From positions 7,618,501 through 7,682,500 of the forward strand of contig NC_012870.2 in assembly GCF_000003195.3 (NCBI RefSeq): a DNA stretch of 64,000 nucleotides. The letters are read 5' to 3'. The position numbers were made by a program, and so were the translations under genes. Under the pieces are notes generated by a model. It was given only the letters and a program-made list of their open reading frames with translations, did not search any database and had not been told where the DNA came from. Source of the stretch: Sorghum bicolor. Lineage: Eukaryota; Streptophyta; Magnoliopsida; Poales; Poaceae. Shown here one piece after another: positions 12,573-22,399 of the stretch (its first letter is position 1; each line of letters opens with the position of its first letter).

Positions 12573-12756
12573 AAGGCGATAACTATGCAATTGGTAGCTT
12601 TCTCGGCATGACGACATGTAGAATTAGGTTTCCCGACGATGACATCAAGGCGGAGATGATGTCATCACCATGCACGGAATAATTTTCTCTAGACACTTCT
12701 TTATTTTGTTGTCATTAGATATGACCATAATGAAGGACTAGTGAGAATAAGACTGC

Positions 12757-15156
12757 TGAAGGGTCGAGATGGCGGACTAGAGGGGGGTGAATAGTCCTTT
12801 CTAAAACTTATTACGCCGGCTAACCGAAACAGATGCGGAATTAAAACTATCGGTCTAGCCAAGACTACACCCCTCTATCTAAGTTCTCTAGCACCTTGAA
12901 AAGATCCTAAACAAGCAAGCAAGGTGCTACCTTAGCAAGAGCTCACCTAACCAATTCTAGGAGCAAGGTCACACAAACCTATGCAACTAGTACTTTGCAA
13001 ACCGGGGAGCTCCTACACAACTAGTAAGCAAAAGCACAAAGCTCCTAAGCTCACTAGCAATGCTCAATAACAAGGCAACTAATGCCAAATTATAGAGCGC
13101 AAAATACTTAGCTACACAAACTAAGCAATGTGACTAACAAGGTTACACAAACCAAATTAGTCACGCAAGGGGAACTACTTCTAGCTACACAAGCAAGAAG
13201 GTAACTAGCAAGCTACATAAGCTAACTAATTACAAGAGCAACTACACAAGCACAAGTATATGAATGTATGAACAAGCTTGTGTTAAGGACTTTGCAAACC
13301 AACAGGAAGAACAATGTTGACACGATGATTTTCTCCCGAGGTTCACTTGGTTGCCACCAAGCTACGTCCCCGTTGAGACAAGCTCCAAGGTTGCCGCCGG
13401 TCCTCTTGCTAGTGGTGACCCGCAAGTCACACTCTCCCACGTGGAGTGCTTACCACAAGCTCTAGCACTTGACCCGGCCAGACCACTTTTCGCTCTTCAC
13501 GTCTCGCTCAACTAGAGTTGCTCTTCGCGATCCCCGCGGGGTGAGCACCGTACCCCTCACAATCTCTTCTTCGGAGCACCGCACAATCTCCTTGCGTGCT
13601 TCGACGGAGTCACAAGCCACCAAGCCGTCTAGGAGGTGGCAACCTCCAAGAGTAACAAGCACCACCGGCTTGCAACACGAACACCTAGTGCCACTCGATG
13701 CAATCTCTCAATGCAACGCACTAGAATCGCTCACTCACACAATCGAATGATCACTATCAAGCATATGTGAGTTAGAGGCTTTACTAGCACTCCCCAAGCA
13801 TGGACACTAAGTCCCAAGGGTGCTCAGCACCAGTCAAGGCCGGCCACCACTTCTATTTATAGCCCCAAGAGCTAAACTAGCCGTTGCCCCTACACTGGGC
13901 AAAACACGTGGGCACCGGACGCTCACAGGGAGCCACCGGACGCTCAGCTCCCAGCGTCCGGTGCTCAGGCGTCAGCCACGTGTCACTAGCCGTTTGAACT
14001 CGACCGTTACCGCCAACGGCTACCACGCACCCGCGCCTGACACAGCACCACCGGACGCTCAACTAGTCCACACCGTACGCGTCCGGTGCACACCGGACCC
14101 GTGCGCAGAGAGCTCCGCAAACTTGCAGGGTCACCGGACGCAAGCCACCGGACGCACCCTGAGCGTCCGGTGCTTCACCGGACTCATGCGCAGAGAGGGT
14201 TGCCAAACCGTCCGCACACCGGACGCAGAGCACCGGACTCACTCCGGTGCGTCCGGTGCACTCTGCTGCACCCATCAGCACACTGGACGCTAAAGGCCAC
14301 CGTCCGGTGCCTCTGCGCAGAGCGTCCAAAAATTCCCACCGACGCAATAGAAAATATGCACTTAATTTTCTCAAAAAGCGCCGAATCCCGCCTCGCAAGC
14401 TCGGCGGGAGGGACAAAGAAACCCACACCTCTCTCAACCCTAGGAACTCCACCTCCTTTGCAAATGTGCCAACATCACCAAGTGTACTCCACCATGTGCA
14501 AGTGTGTTAGCATTTTCTCAAACATTTTCCCAAAGGAGTTAGCCTCTCAAACTTTCCACGCCACTCGATCCTAACACGTATGCAAAGTTAGATCGCTCAA
14601 GTGGCACTAGATGACCGATATGCAAACAAGTTTGCCCCTCTTGATAGTACGGCCATCTATGCTAAATCCGGTCATAAACTTCTCTACACACCTATGACCG
14701 GTGAAATGGAAATGCCCTAGGTTATACCTTTGCCTTGCGCATTCCACTCCATCTCCTCCAATGTTGATGCAACACATGCACCAACCAATCACCAAATGAT
14801 ATGATCCACTTCATATCATCACGTGACCGTATTGGTTCATCGATCTTGACCTCACTTGCTCTTCACCGTTGCCTCGGTCCATCGGCGCCAAGTCTTGCTC
14901 AAGCTTCACCGTCACACGCGGTCCCTCGCTTCAAAGCCTCCGACTTGCCCTTCACTCTTGCAACCGGTCCATCAAGCCAAGCTTCATTTTGATCTTCTCC
15001 ACCTTGGTCACATGACTCCATGTCATGTCTCATATGCAATGAGCTCCTCCATCATCACATCATCACCTGTGGACTAATCTCCTGTGTATCTCACATAAGC
15101 ACTATTAGTCCACCTAAGTTGTCACTCAATTACCAAAACCAAACAAGGACATTTCA
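12757..15156. mobile_element. Solo LTR 2, related to solo LTR 1 (5-bp target duplication)
   Basis: The 2400-bp block starts TGAAGGGTCG and ends GGACATTTCA. It is flanked by ACTGC at 12752-12756 and at 15157-15161, a perfect 5-bp duplication. It shares the TAGAGGGGGGTGAATAG motif near the start and the same class of CACCGGACGC/GCGTCCGGTG units (about 13900-14320). The two copies differ in length by about 0.5 kb and align only in part, so they are family members rather than recent duplicates. No protein-coding region is credible; the open frames here are by-products of the GC-rich repeats. Confidence 0.88.
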
Positions 15157-15161
15157 ACTGC

Positions 15162-15774
15162 CCCTCAAGCCTTACTGGTATTGAGCTGGACGGATTCAGA
15201 TTAGTTTTCTTTATTCCTCAGTTGCAGAAGGAGGAAGAAGAAAGATACAAAAAAAGAAGTTTATGTTCAACTCCACCTACAGCGAATGTTGGCAGCCATT
15301 CGTTGCACATTTGTTCTTAGCCATTTTGTCAAGTATTTACCTATGTGGTCATCCATATAATTCGTCATATAGGTTTGAGATTGAGATTTGGAGCTACAAG
15401 AAGCGTGACTATAATATAGATGGAGGACCATTTTTGGATATGCACATTGTATTCTAGACTGTCTGTAACAATATGTTTTGTGAGTGGCAAAAATAATGTA
15501 GACAATCTCTCATAGAAAAAATAAATAAATAAATTATAAAATAATAAAAATGTAAAAAAAGTCGTAAAGCCCATGACCACAGCCACAGTCTCTAGATTCG
15601 TAGAACTGGTACGGTCACCCCCGGAAACGGCCCGAAACGTGAGAGCCAGAGGGAAAGTCCAGCAGAATCCCAGATCGAACCCACACATCGCACCACCCCT
15701 TCCTATTTTTCCTCACCCAAAGAAAATAAAAGCCTATTTCGTGTAAGCCGGGAGCACCGTATCGTTGGCTCCGT
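15162..15774. other. Remnant sequence and promoter region of the Alba-RGG gene
   Basis: The left part is the continuation of the older invaded sequence. The right part is the presumed promoter of the Alba gene and includes AGCCCA at 15568-15573, which is TGGGCT (a site-II-type element) on the other strand. Nothing else was recognised. Confidence 0.45.
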
Positions 15775-15783
15775 CTAGGGTTT
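15775..15783 (-). promoter_or_regulatory. Telo-box motif in the Alba-RGG leader
   Basis: CTAGGGTTT is the reverse complement of the telo-box AAACCCTAG. It lies about 125 bases upstream of the Alba start codon, probably in the 5' leader or just upstream. Telo-boxes with site-II elements are typical of plant genes for translation and ribosome biogenesis. The placement is seen; the function is inferred. Confidence 0.55.
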
Positions 15784-15905
15784 TAGCCCCTCTCGCCGCA
15801 ACCTCCCGTCCCCTGCCGCCGCAACCTCTCCCCATCCTTCGAATCCCATCCGAATCCCTACCCCCGCAACCCGCCGGGCGACGAGCGGCGGAGCCCGCGG
15901 CTGAG

Positions 15906-18451
15906 ATGGACCGGTACCAGAGAGTGGAGCGACCGCGGAACGAGTCGACCATCGAGGAGAACGAGATCCGCATCACCGCGCAGGGCCTCATCCGCAACTA
16001 TGTCTCCTACGCTACCTCCCTCCTCCAGGTACCCGAGCTTATCCTCGCCATCGCCGCCGTATCGTATTGTATTTAGGATACGCTGCGTTCGTGTCCCGTC
16101 TCTGTCGATTCGAATCGGAGTTTTTTTTTTGTTTTGATGGAACGGCTGCCAGGCCACGGTGGTTCTCGGCCGTTAGGCTCGAGAGGTGGATTCAAACATC
16201 CAAGTTTTGTGGGTTTCGATGTGTAAAATTTGTATATGCTTACCCCAACTGCGGCGATTGATGTACCACTGTACTAATTCAATGTACCACAAATTTGGCA
16301 TATGAGAAGGGTATTGGTGGAGATTGTGTTTGTTTCCTTGCATTATACATGTACGATGAATAATAGTTTTACATGAGCTATTGCCTATTTATACTACTAT
16401 AATATGTAGTTTTCTTTCAATTCATTGTTTATTTCTAAGCTCCTGTTTCCTTTTTGATTATTATATAACCAGGAAAGGAGAATTAAAGAGATTGTGTTGA
16501 AGGCCATGGGACAGGCAATCAGTAAATCTGTTGCTGTTGCAGAGATTATCAAGGTAATACTCCTGCTCGCTCTCTGTTGTTGCATTTTTGGCCAACCAAT
16601 CGGCCATATATGACAAACCTTCTTTTGAAACAGAAAAGGATCCCTGGGTTACACCAGGATACCAACATCAGTTCTGTCAGCATCACTGATGTCTGGGAAC
16701 CCATAGAAGAAGGCCTTGTCCCGTAAAATTTCTACCTGTTCTAGATTCTTTCGTATCCATTTTTGTTTGTGCAATTCACGTTCCTAACTTTTTAGGGGCT
16801 TCCCCATTTTCAGATTGGAGATGACTCGGCATGTTTCGATGATATCAATTACTTTGTCCCCCAGAGAGCTGGACAAGCAAACTCCTGGGTGAGTCAGATG
16901 TGTATCTTTGTTAATTCTCAGTGTTAAGGTGCCAGGGATGAGTTTCTTTTGTAAGTTATAAAAAGATTTTTGCACTATATAAATCATTGATTGAAATGTT
17001 AAGGTTCTTTACTTTCTGTTGTTTGCTGTTGCTTTTCAAGGCTTTCTTTGATCCTCTGTTAAACTGTATGGACGGGTGTATCCCACCTGAGCGCTGTAAA
17101 AACTGTGATGGTGTCTTTGCTAATGCTAAGACAGGGCTATGCCCTAAAATCCTAAAAAAAATTAATGTTCTCTATATAGGTACCAAGCTCCAGTGTATGT
17201 TGAACAACCCAGGCAACAGCAGGGTCCACCACTGCAACGCCAACCTCGCAGACCACCAGGGCAACAATTCCAGCAGCTGGAGTATGAAGGTATGGCAGTG
17301 ACTATTCACACATTGTGGTATTTCTGTTGATTATCCAGCATCTGATAAGTGTTGCTCTGTTAGACTCCTATGCACGGGGTCGAGGAAGAGGGAGGGGTCG
17401 TGGGCGTGGAAGGGGTTGGGGTTGGGGTAGAGGTGGCTATGGTGGTTATGGTGGCTATGGAAATAACCAAGGTGGCTATAACCAAGGTGGTGGGTATTAT
17501 GACAATCAAGGTGGATATGGTGGCTATGACAATCAAGGTGGGTATGGTGGTGGATATGGCTACAACCAAGGCAGATACGGAAACTATCAAGGTACTGAAT
17601 GGTGTCTTGGTACAGATATCCTTGATCTTGTGTGATGTTTTAGGCAATGACATATATTGATATGTTGACCCAGAAAATGGTGGATATAACCGAGGGAGAG
17701 GAGGTGGTATGCGAGGAAGAGGCAATTGGGGTTACCGTGGAGGTATGACTATTGCCCTGCATAACATATGCTTCAAAAAGGATTGAGTACTTCCAACTTG
17801 GAGTCATGCTTCTCATCGAATTTACCTACTCATTTTATTAGTTTGTCGATTTGTTGATGATAATCAATCCTCTTGTTGTGCTGAATTGTTGCTCCTTTTG
17901 GTAACTGTATTTTTGGACCTTGGCACAGTCCTAAATTTGATTGCCCATACATTTATATCGTAATCTATATATGAGACTAATTAATATTAAAATTTATATT
18001 TTCAAATTATTTGAGGACGTGTTGTTTGAAGTACTGTTGTATCCAAAATTTACACCTTTTTTACTGCCAAAATATTATAATAGTAATAATATTATTTGAA
18101 AACTGCTTTGTGCTTTGCATAAATATTGCATTCACCAAGCACATCATTCAATTATTAAATTGATTCAAATTTTGAACTTGGCTTCCAGGCTATGATGGTG
18201 GCAGGGGTGGTGGATACGAAGGTGGCAGGGGTGGCGGCTATGAAGGTGGCAGGGGTGGCGGCTATGAAGGTGGCAGGGGTGGTGGCTATGAAGGTGGCAG
18301 GGGTGGCGGCTATGAAGGAGGCAGGGGTGGTGGCTATGAAGGAGGCAGGGGCGGCGGCTATGAAGGAGGCAGAGGTGGTGGTGCTCCTGGTGGAAGGGGA
18401 TATGGTGGCCGGGGAAGGGGAAGAATGGGTGGCCGTGGGCGAGGGAACTGA
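15906..18451 (+). CDS. Alba-domain DNA/RNA-binding protein with RGG-rich tail
   Basis: Eight exons close in frame: 15906-16028, 16473-16553, 16634-16722, 16814-16888, 17180-17289, 17364-17591, 17674-17742 and 18189-18451, giving 345 residues. The Alba fold occupies roughly residues 19-118 (NEIRITAQGLIRNYVSYA, then KAMGQAISKSV, then TRHVSMISITL). A Gln/Pro/Arg linker follows, then a long Gly/Arg/Tyr region: RGRGRG near the start of exon 6, GGY/NQGGY repeats, and in the last exon eight copies of a GGRGGGYE-type unit. This matches the long plant ALBA proteins (Arabidopsis ALBA4-6 type), which bind RNA and R-loops, associate with ribosomes and enter stress granules. The N-terminal part is highly typical; the repeat number in the tail is likely variable. 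Confidence 0.93.
18192..18385 (+). repeat. 24-bp tandem repeat encoding RGG units
   Basis: About eight copies of a 24-base unit (GGTGGCAGGGGTGGCGGCTA with four further bases) lie in the last Alba exon, each encoding an eight-residue GGRGGGYE unit. Later copies change GGT to GGA at the same place, giving two sub-types and suggesting growth by unequal exchange. The unit length keeps the reading frame whatever the copy number. Confidence 0.9.
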
Positions 18452-20529
18452 GTGCAAGCGGACTTCTGGTGTTTCCTTCAATGCATGCCTTATCAATACC
18501 AGGGGAAAATATAAGTTATCTGAGCATTTTATGTTGGAAGCAGTTCAGTTACGTGTGAGGTCTGTTATTTTTCCCCTGGGCACGAGGTTTGGTTGTGAGC
18601 ATAATGCATTTGCAAGTTTTATCATGTAAGTCATCTTTCAATGTTCCTGCTGCCAGAGGTTGTTTTCCCAATGATCGTTGAGTGCTGAGCATGCTTGCCA
18701 TATGTTCATGCCTGCAGTATTAACAGATGGCAACTCTTGCCCTGTGTTAAATTGTTAATTCTATTTGTGCAGTTTGCTTTCTTCAATTAACGCATCCATG
18801 AAGATTGGCGCCTTTATAGCCCAGTTTCTTTTTTTTTTAGCAAATACTTCACGGGAAAATGCTGTGCATCCAATGATGGCATGAATTCTACTAGTAATTC
18901 TTGTTGTGCGCATTCATCGCTCGCACATGGGTTTACAATCATGATTTTTTTTCCCCCAATTTTGTGATATACTATATATAGCGAATTGAGTATGACGTAA
19001 TCAAGACTTGCAGTAATAACGTTTTAAAGATGGTGCTTCAATTGATGTAGTGGGAATGCCAATTTAAGTTCAGATTAGGCCTTTGTTAAATTATACATTT
19101 CCCGCGGTAATATTTAAATGATGGTGCTATAATAAAAGAAAGGGCGATGTTTAGAATATGACTTTAAAAGGAAAGAAAATGACTCGTTAGTACTTATAAG
19201 GTTTAGAATAAGATTGAAGGAGAAAAAGGGGCCTTCAATAAGCTGGGTTAGTGAAGTATTTAATTCTAAAGGGTCTTGGAACGGCAGCATTCCTTCTTCC
19301 GTCAAATGATTTGACAAAAACGATTGGCCAATCAAATACAGTGGAACCACTTTGTCTTCCCGCCACCGAGCGAGCGTCTGCGACGTCCGACCAGATCAAG
19401 CCAAGCATGAGCATCACATCGCAACTCCACGCGCTGCTATTGAGGAATGCTCAACCACCCACCACTACCATGCATTTCGTTACAACCGCGCTACTCCCGC
19501 TGGCCAGTTGTACACGCCCTGCCCGGATCTCGCGCGGAGGGAGGGTGTTCAGTGAATTGCCGTAGCGACAAGTGATCCACTATGACCTGGTCATTGGGTC
19601 GTACGTGCGCGCAACAGCCGAATCTTGAACCACAGTACGATGTAACCAGGTGGGCATGTGGCAGCAGCGCAAATATATCTGTTCCTAAGAATGTGATGCT
19701 TAGGTGCGAGGTGAAGCACACGTAGGAGTCATGAAGAAATATATGAATTGCAACCTCAGATGAAGAATCTGCTTTATTCATCATCTATATCATATTTGCT
19801 CCCCTTTGGGGCTACGGCTCCTTTTGCTACTAGGAAAAGGTTAAAAATCTGGTTAGTTAACTACTAACAATAACCTAACAACATCATACAAAGGGAATGT
19901 TTCAAAGGAAGTTGTAAATGAGAATGACTCTTTTACCAAACACGCAACCCGTCGCACCTTAATCCCCCATAAACCTCGTGTATTCATCATTCTTCCTTGT
20001 GTGTCTCTTTCTTCGCTACCTTGCCCTTGCGCTTCTACCATCGGGGTTCCACGGCTCCCGCCGCCTCATTGCCCTTCTCGCCTACCGCCTCGACCCCACA
20101 CTCCCTCAATCAAAGGTCTGTTGTCGCCCCCGCCGCTAGCCTTGCCCACCAATAATACAATGCAGCATAAACATGCTCATCATTGCTTATATGGACCATC
20201 CAAATATGCTTTGAGATTCGTGTTGCTACACTTTTCTTCACTGTTTCACACTTTTCCCCACTGTTTCACACTCTCTCTATTGTTTCACACATCTCGATGC
20301 ATAATCCACGGTGTGGATAAACAATGTCCAATGCCCTCCTGCTACTCGTAGCTCTGACAACGACCTCGCCGCATTATGCATGCTAAGTCATCGGTGAGTG
20401 GAAGAACTCTAAACCTTCTTATCTAGTGGTGGCGCATAGGAGCGCTAGGTCACGTCATTGTGTGAATGTGTAACCTAGCTTGCGATACAGTTTGTAATAA
20501 TATAAGCCCTCTTAGGTGGGTAGAGGACC
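18452..20529. other. Intergenic region with the 3' UTR of the Alba gene
   Basis: The first few hundred bases are presumably Alba 3' UTR. The remainder contains small open frames without recognisable motifs and a short triple repeat of TGTTTCACAC near 20230-20290. No gene is supported. Confidence 0.5.
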
Positions 20530-21490
20530 AGGTGGGCCCAAACACGGTCTTGCTCACCTGTCACCACGATCATCGTGGCATGCCCACAAGGGAGCTAGAT
20601 TGCGGCGTGTGGGTGCACTGCTACATTGAGTCGTTGGACTAAACCATGTCGGGGCTTCTTAGCGACGCCTTTCTGGGGTATGCGCTGGTCAACATGTACG
20701 TTAAGTGCAGGTGCTTCGAGGAGTCAATGTCAATGTTGGACAGAGTACATCTAGGCGACAAAGTAAATTTTGTTCTCAATGACACATCCTCTTGTGACGT
20801 GGATTGTTAAATATGTATCGCGATACGTAGCAATAGAAAGATAATAGTATATTGTCTCTCTCTTATTCGCACATATCATGATGTATGGTCCACAACACAT
20901 GAGCACGTGGCTTTGAGAAAGAAAAAAAACGTTCCGTGTGCGGCACCACGGTGATCGCGTTCGCAGTGCACGGGATGGGCGCAAGCCGTCGCGTGCCTGG
21001 AGATGAAGATGACGACACAGTAGCTAGGACGGGGTGCAGGCAGCCTGCTCGGGCGCTGTCCGCGTGCGTGCACGCTGGAAAAGTAGAGGAGGTTGCGCCT
21101 TGCGGCTCCGTTATGGCACGAGCGCTACAACTGCACGATCGACATGTTCTGCCGGGTTGGGCGCGCGGCTTGAGGATGCAGTGGAGCTCATCGAGACTAC
21201 GCCGATGACCCCGCTTGTGGTGGGGGGATCCGCATCGCCGGCTGCCGGAGTTACGGCAACGTCGAGTTGGCACAGGTGGCAGTGCGCCAACTCTGAGAAG
21301 CTAGCCGACGAGGGCGTGTAGCCGTACGTGTACGTGCAGCTGTCCAACTTCTACCTTGATGCCAACTGCCCAACTGAAGGATGCCGGGGACATCAAGAAG
21401 GTCCCCGCGTATAGCGCCGTAGAGCCGTAGAGGTCGGTGCACGGCGACGTGAGCTCGTTCGTCGACGACGACCAAGCACACACACCCGGC
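20530..21490 (+). pseudogene. Decayed PPR protein gene (PLS/E-class)
   Basis: Translation across shifting frames gives blocks typical of plant organelle-targeted PPR proteins. They include SDAFLGYALVNMYVKC near 20660-20710, VIAFAVHGMG near 20950-20980, a segment like YNCTIDMFCRVGRLEDAVEL near 21130-21190, and a GYGNVELAQ-like then YVQLSNFYLD-like stretch near 21250-21350. These match the late PPR motifs and start of the E domain. Stops, frame changes and an A/T-rich interruption near 20760-20930 break the frame. No start codon or N-terminal half is visible, so this is a truncated relic. The parent gene cannot be named. Confidence 0.75.
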
Positions 21491-21647
21491 GCTTCGAGAT
21501 ACTGAAGGTGCTCGGCCGCCAGCTGACTAGATGGTGCAGAAACCAAAGGAAGAATTCATTATTTGCATGCTCGCAAGAATGTAACGAAGAAAGCTCAGCC
21601 TGCTGCCGTTTATGTTTTGAGAAATTTCAACATTTCAATGTCATTTG

Positions 21648-21928
21648 GACCTTGTTTAGTTCCAAAAAACTTTCAAGATCATCACTTCGAATCTATGAAC
21701 TTACACATAAAATATTAAATATAGATTAAAAAAATAACTAATTACACAATTTACCTATAATTTATGAGATAAATCTTTTAAGTAACTAATTACACAATTT
21801 ACCTATAATTTATGAGATAAATCTTTTAAACCTAGTTAATCCATAATTATTATAAACAATAGTTACTAAATACTAACAAAAGTGCTACACTAACCAAATC
21901 CAAATAATATCACGACCTAAACAAGGCC
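21648..21928. mobile_element. Tourist-like MITE, GGCCTTGTTTAG family, internal duplication
   Basis: The left end GGACCTTGTTTAGTTCC and right end CCTAAACAAGGCC are inverted copies. The interior carries the family signature (ATTAAATATAGAT, then CTAATTACACAATTTACCTA). In this copy a 47-base internal segment is repeated back to back at about 21736-21782 and 21783-21829. The flanking bases do not show a clean target duplication. Confidence 0.8.
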
Positions 21929-21929
21929 T

Positions 21930-22399
21930 CGGTCACTCGAAAGAACAATAAGGCATTAACGATGCTGTTCAGGGTCAATGGAAGAGATCATCTGACCAAA
22001 GCAGCACGGTGCCACGCTGAAAAGAAAGTTCGAGGCCGACGCAGCAGTTCCGACGTTCAATGGGGTTTATAGACAACACGCTACATGAGCGAACAGCAGA
22101 TATCAACTCGACAATAACAGAGGTGATAATACAGTTTACATATGACAAAATTTTGCGCAGTGACAAGGTATGACAAACTGGCGCAGGGAGTCCACTACAT
22201 TACTAGAGAACAAAAGAACAATACACTATTGCCACAATCCCCGATTCTAAAGCTTAGGTGCAGCTGCCACTTTGTGCTGCAAAATCTTGGAGCCCTTTCA
22301 ACTGGTAACATGCTTGAGGACCGATGCTTGGCATTACTTGGGCAAAAACAAAACAATGGTCTGCTTGTCACGAGCGCCAAAGGTCAATGTTAGCAAGAA
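21930..22399. other. 3' flank of the UTP4 gene
   Basis: This sequence lies between the MITE and the UTP4 stop codon and is probably in part the UTP4 3' UTR (minus strand). No independent gene is supported. Confidence 0.45.

Noticed and set aside
13820..14574. Open frames up to 162 codons in solo LTR 2
   Set aside because: They arise from repeated CACCGGACGC units, which lack stops in several frames; composition is repeat-driven.
18155..18496. Minus-strand Ala/Thr repeat frame over the Alba tail
   Set aside because: It is the antisense of the 24-bp tandem repeat encoding the RGG tail.
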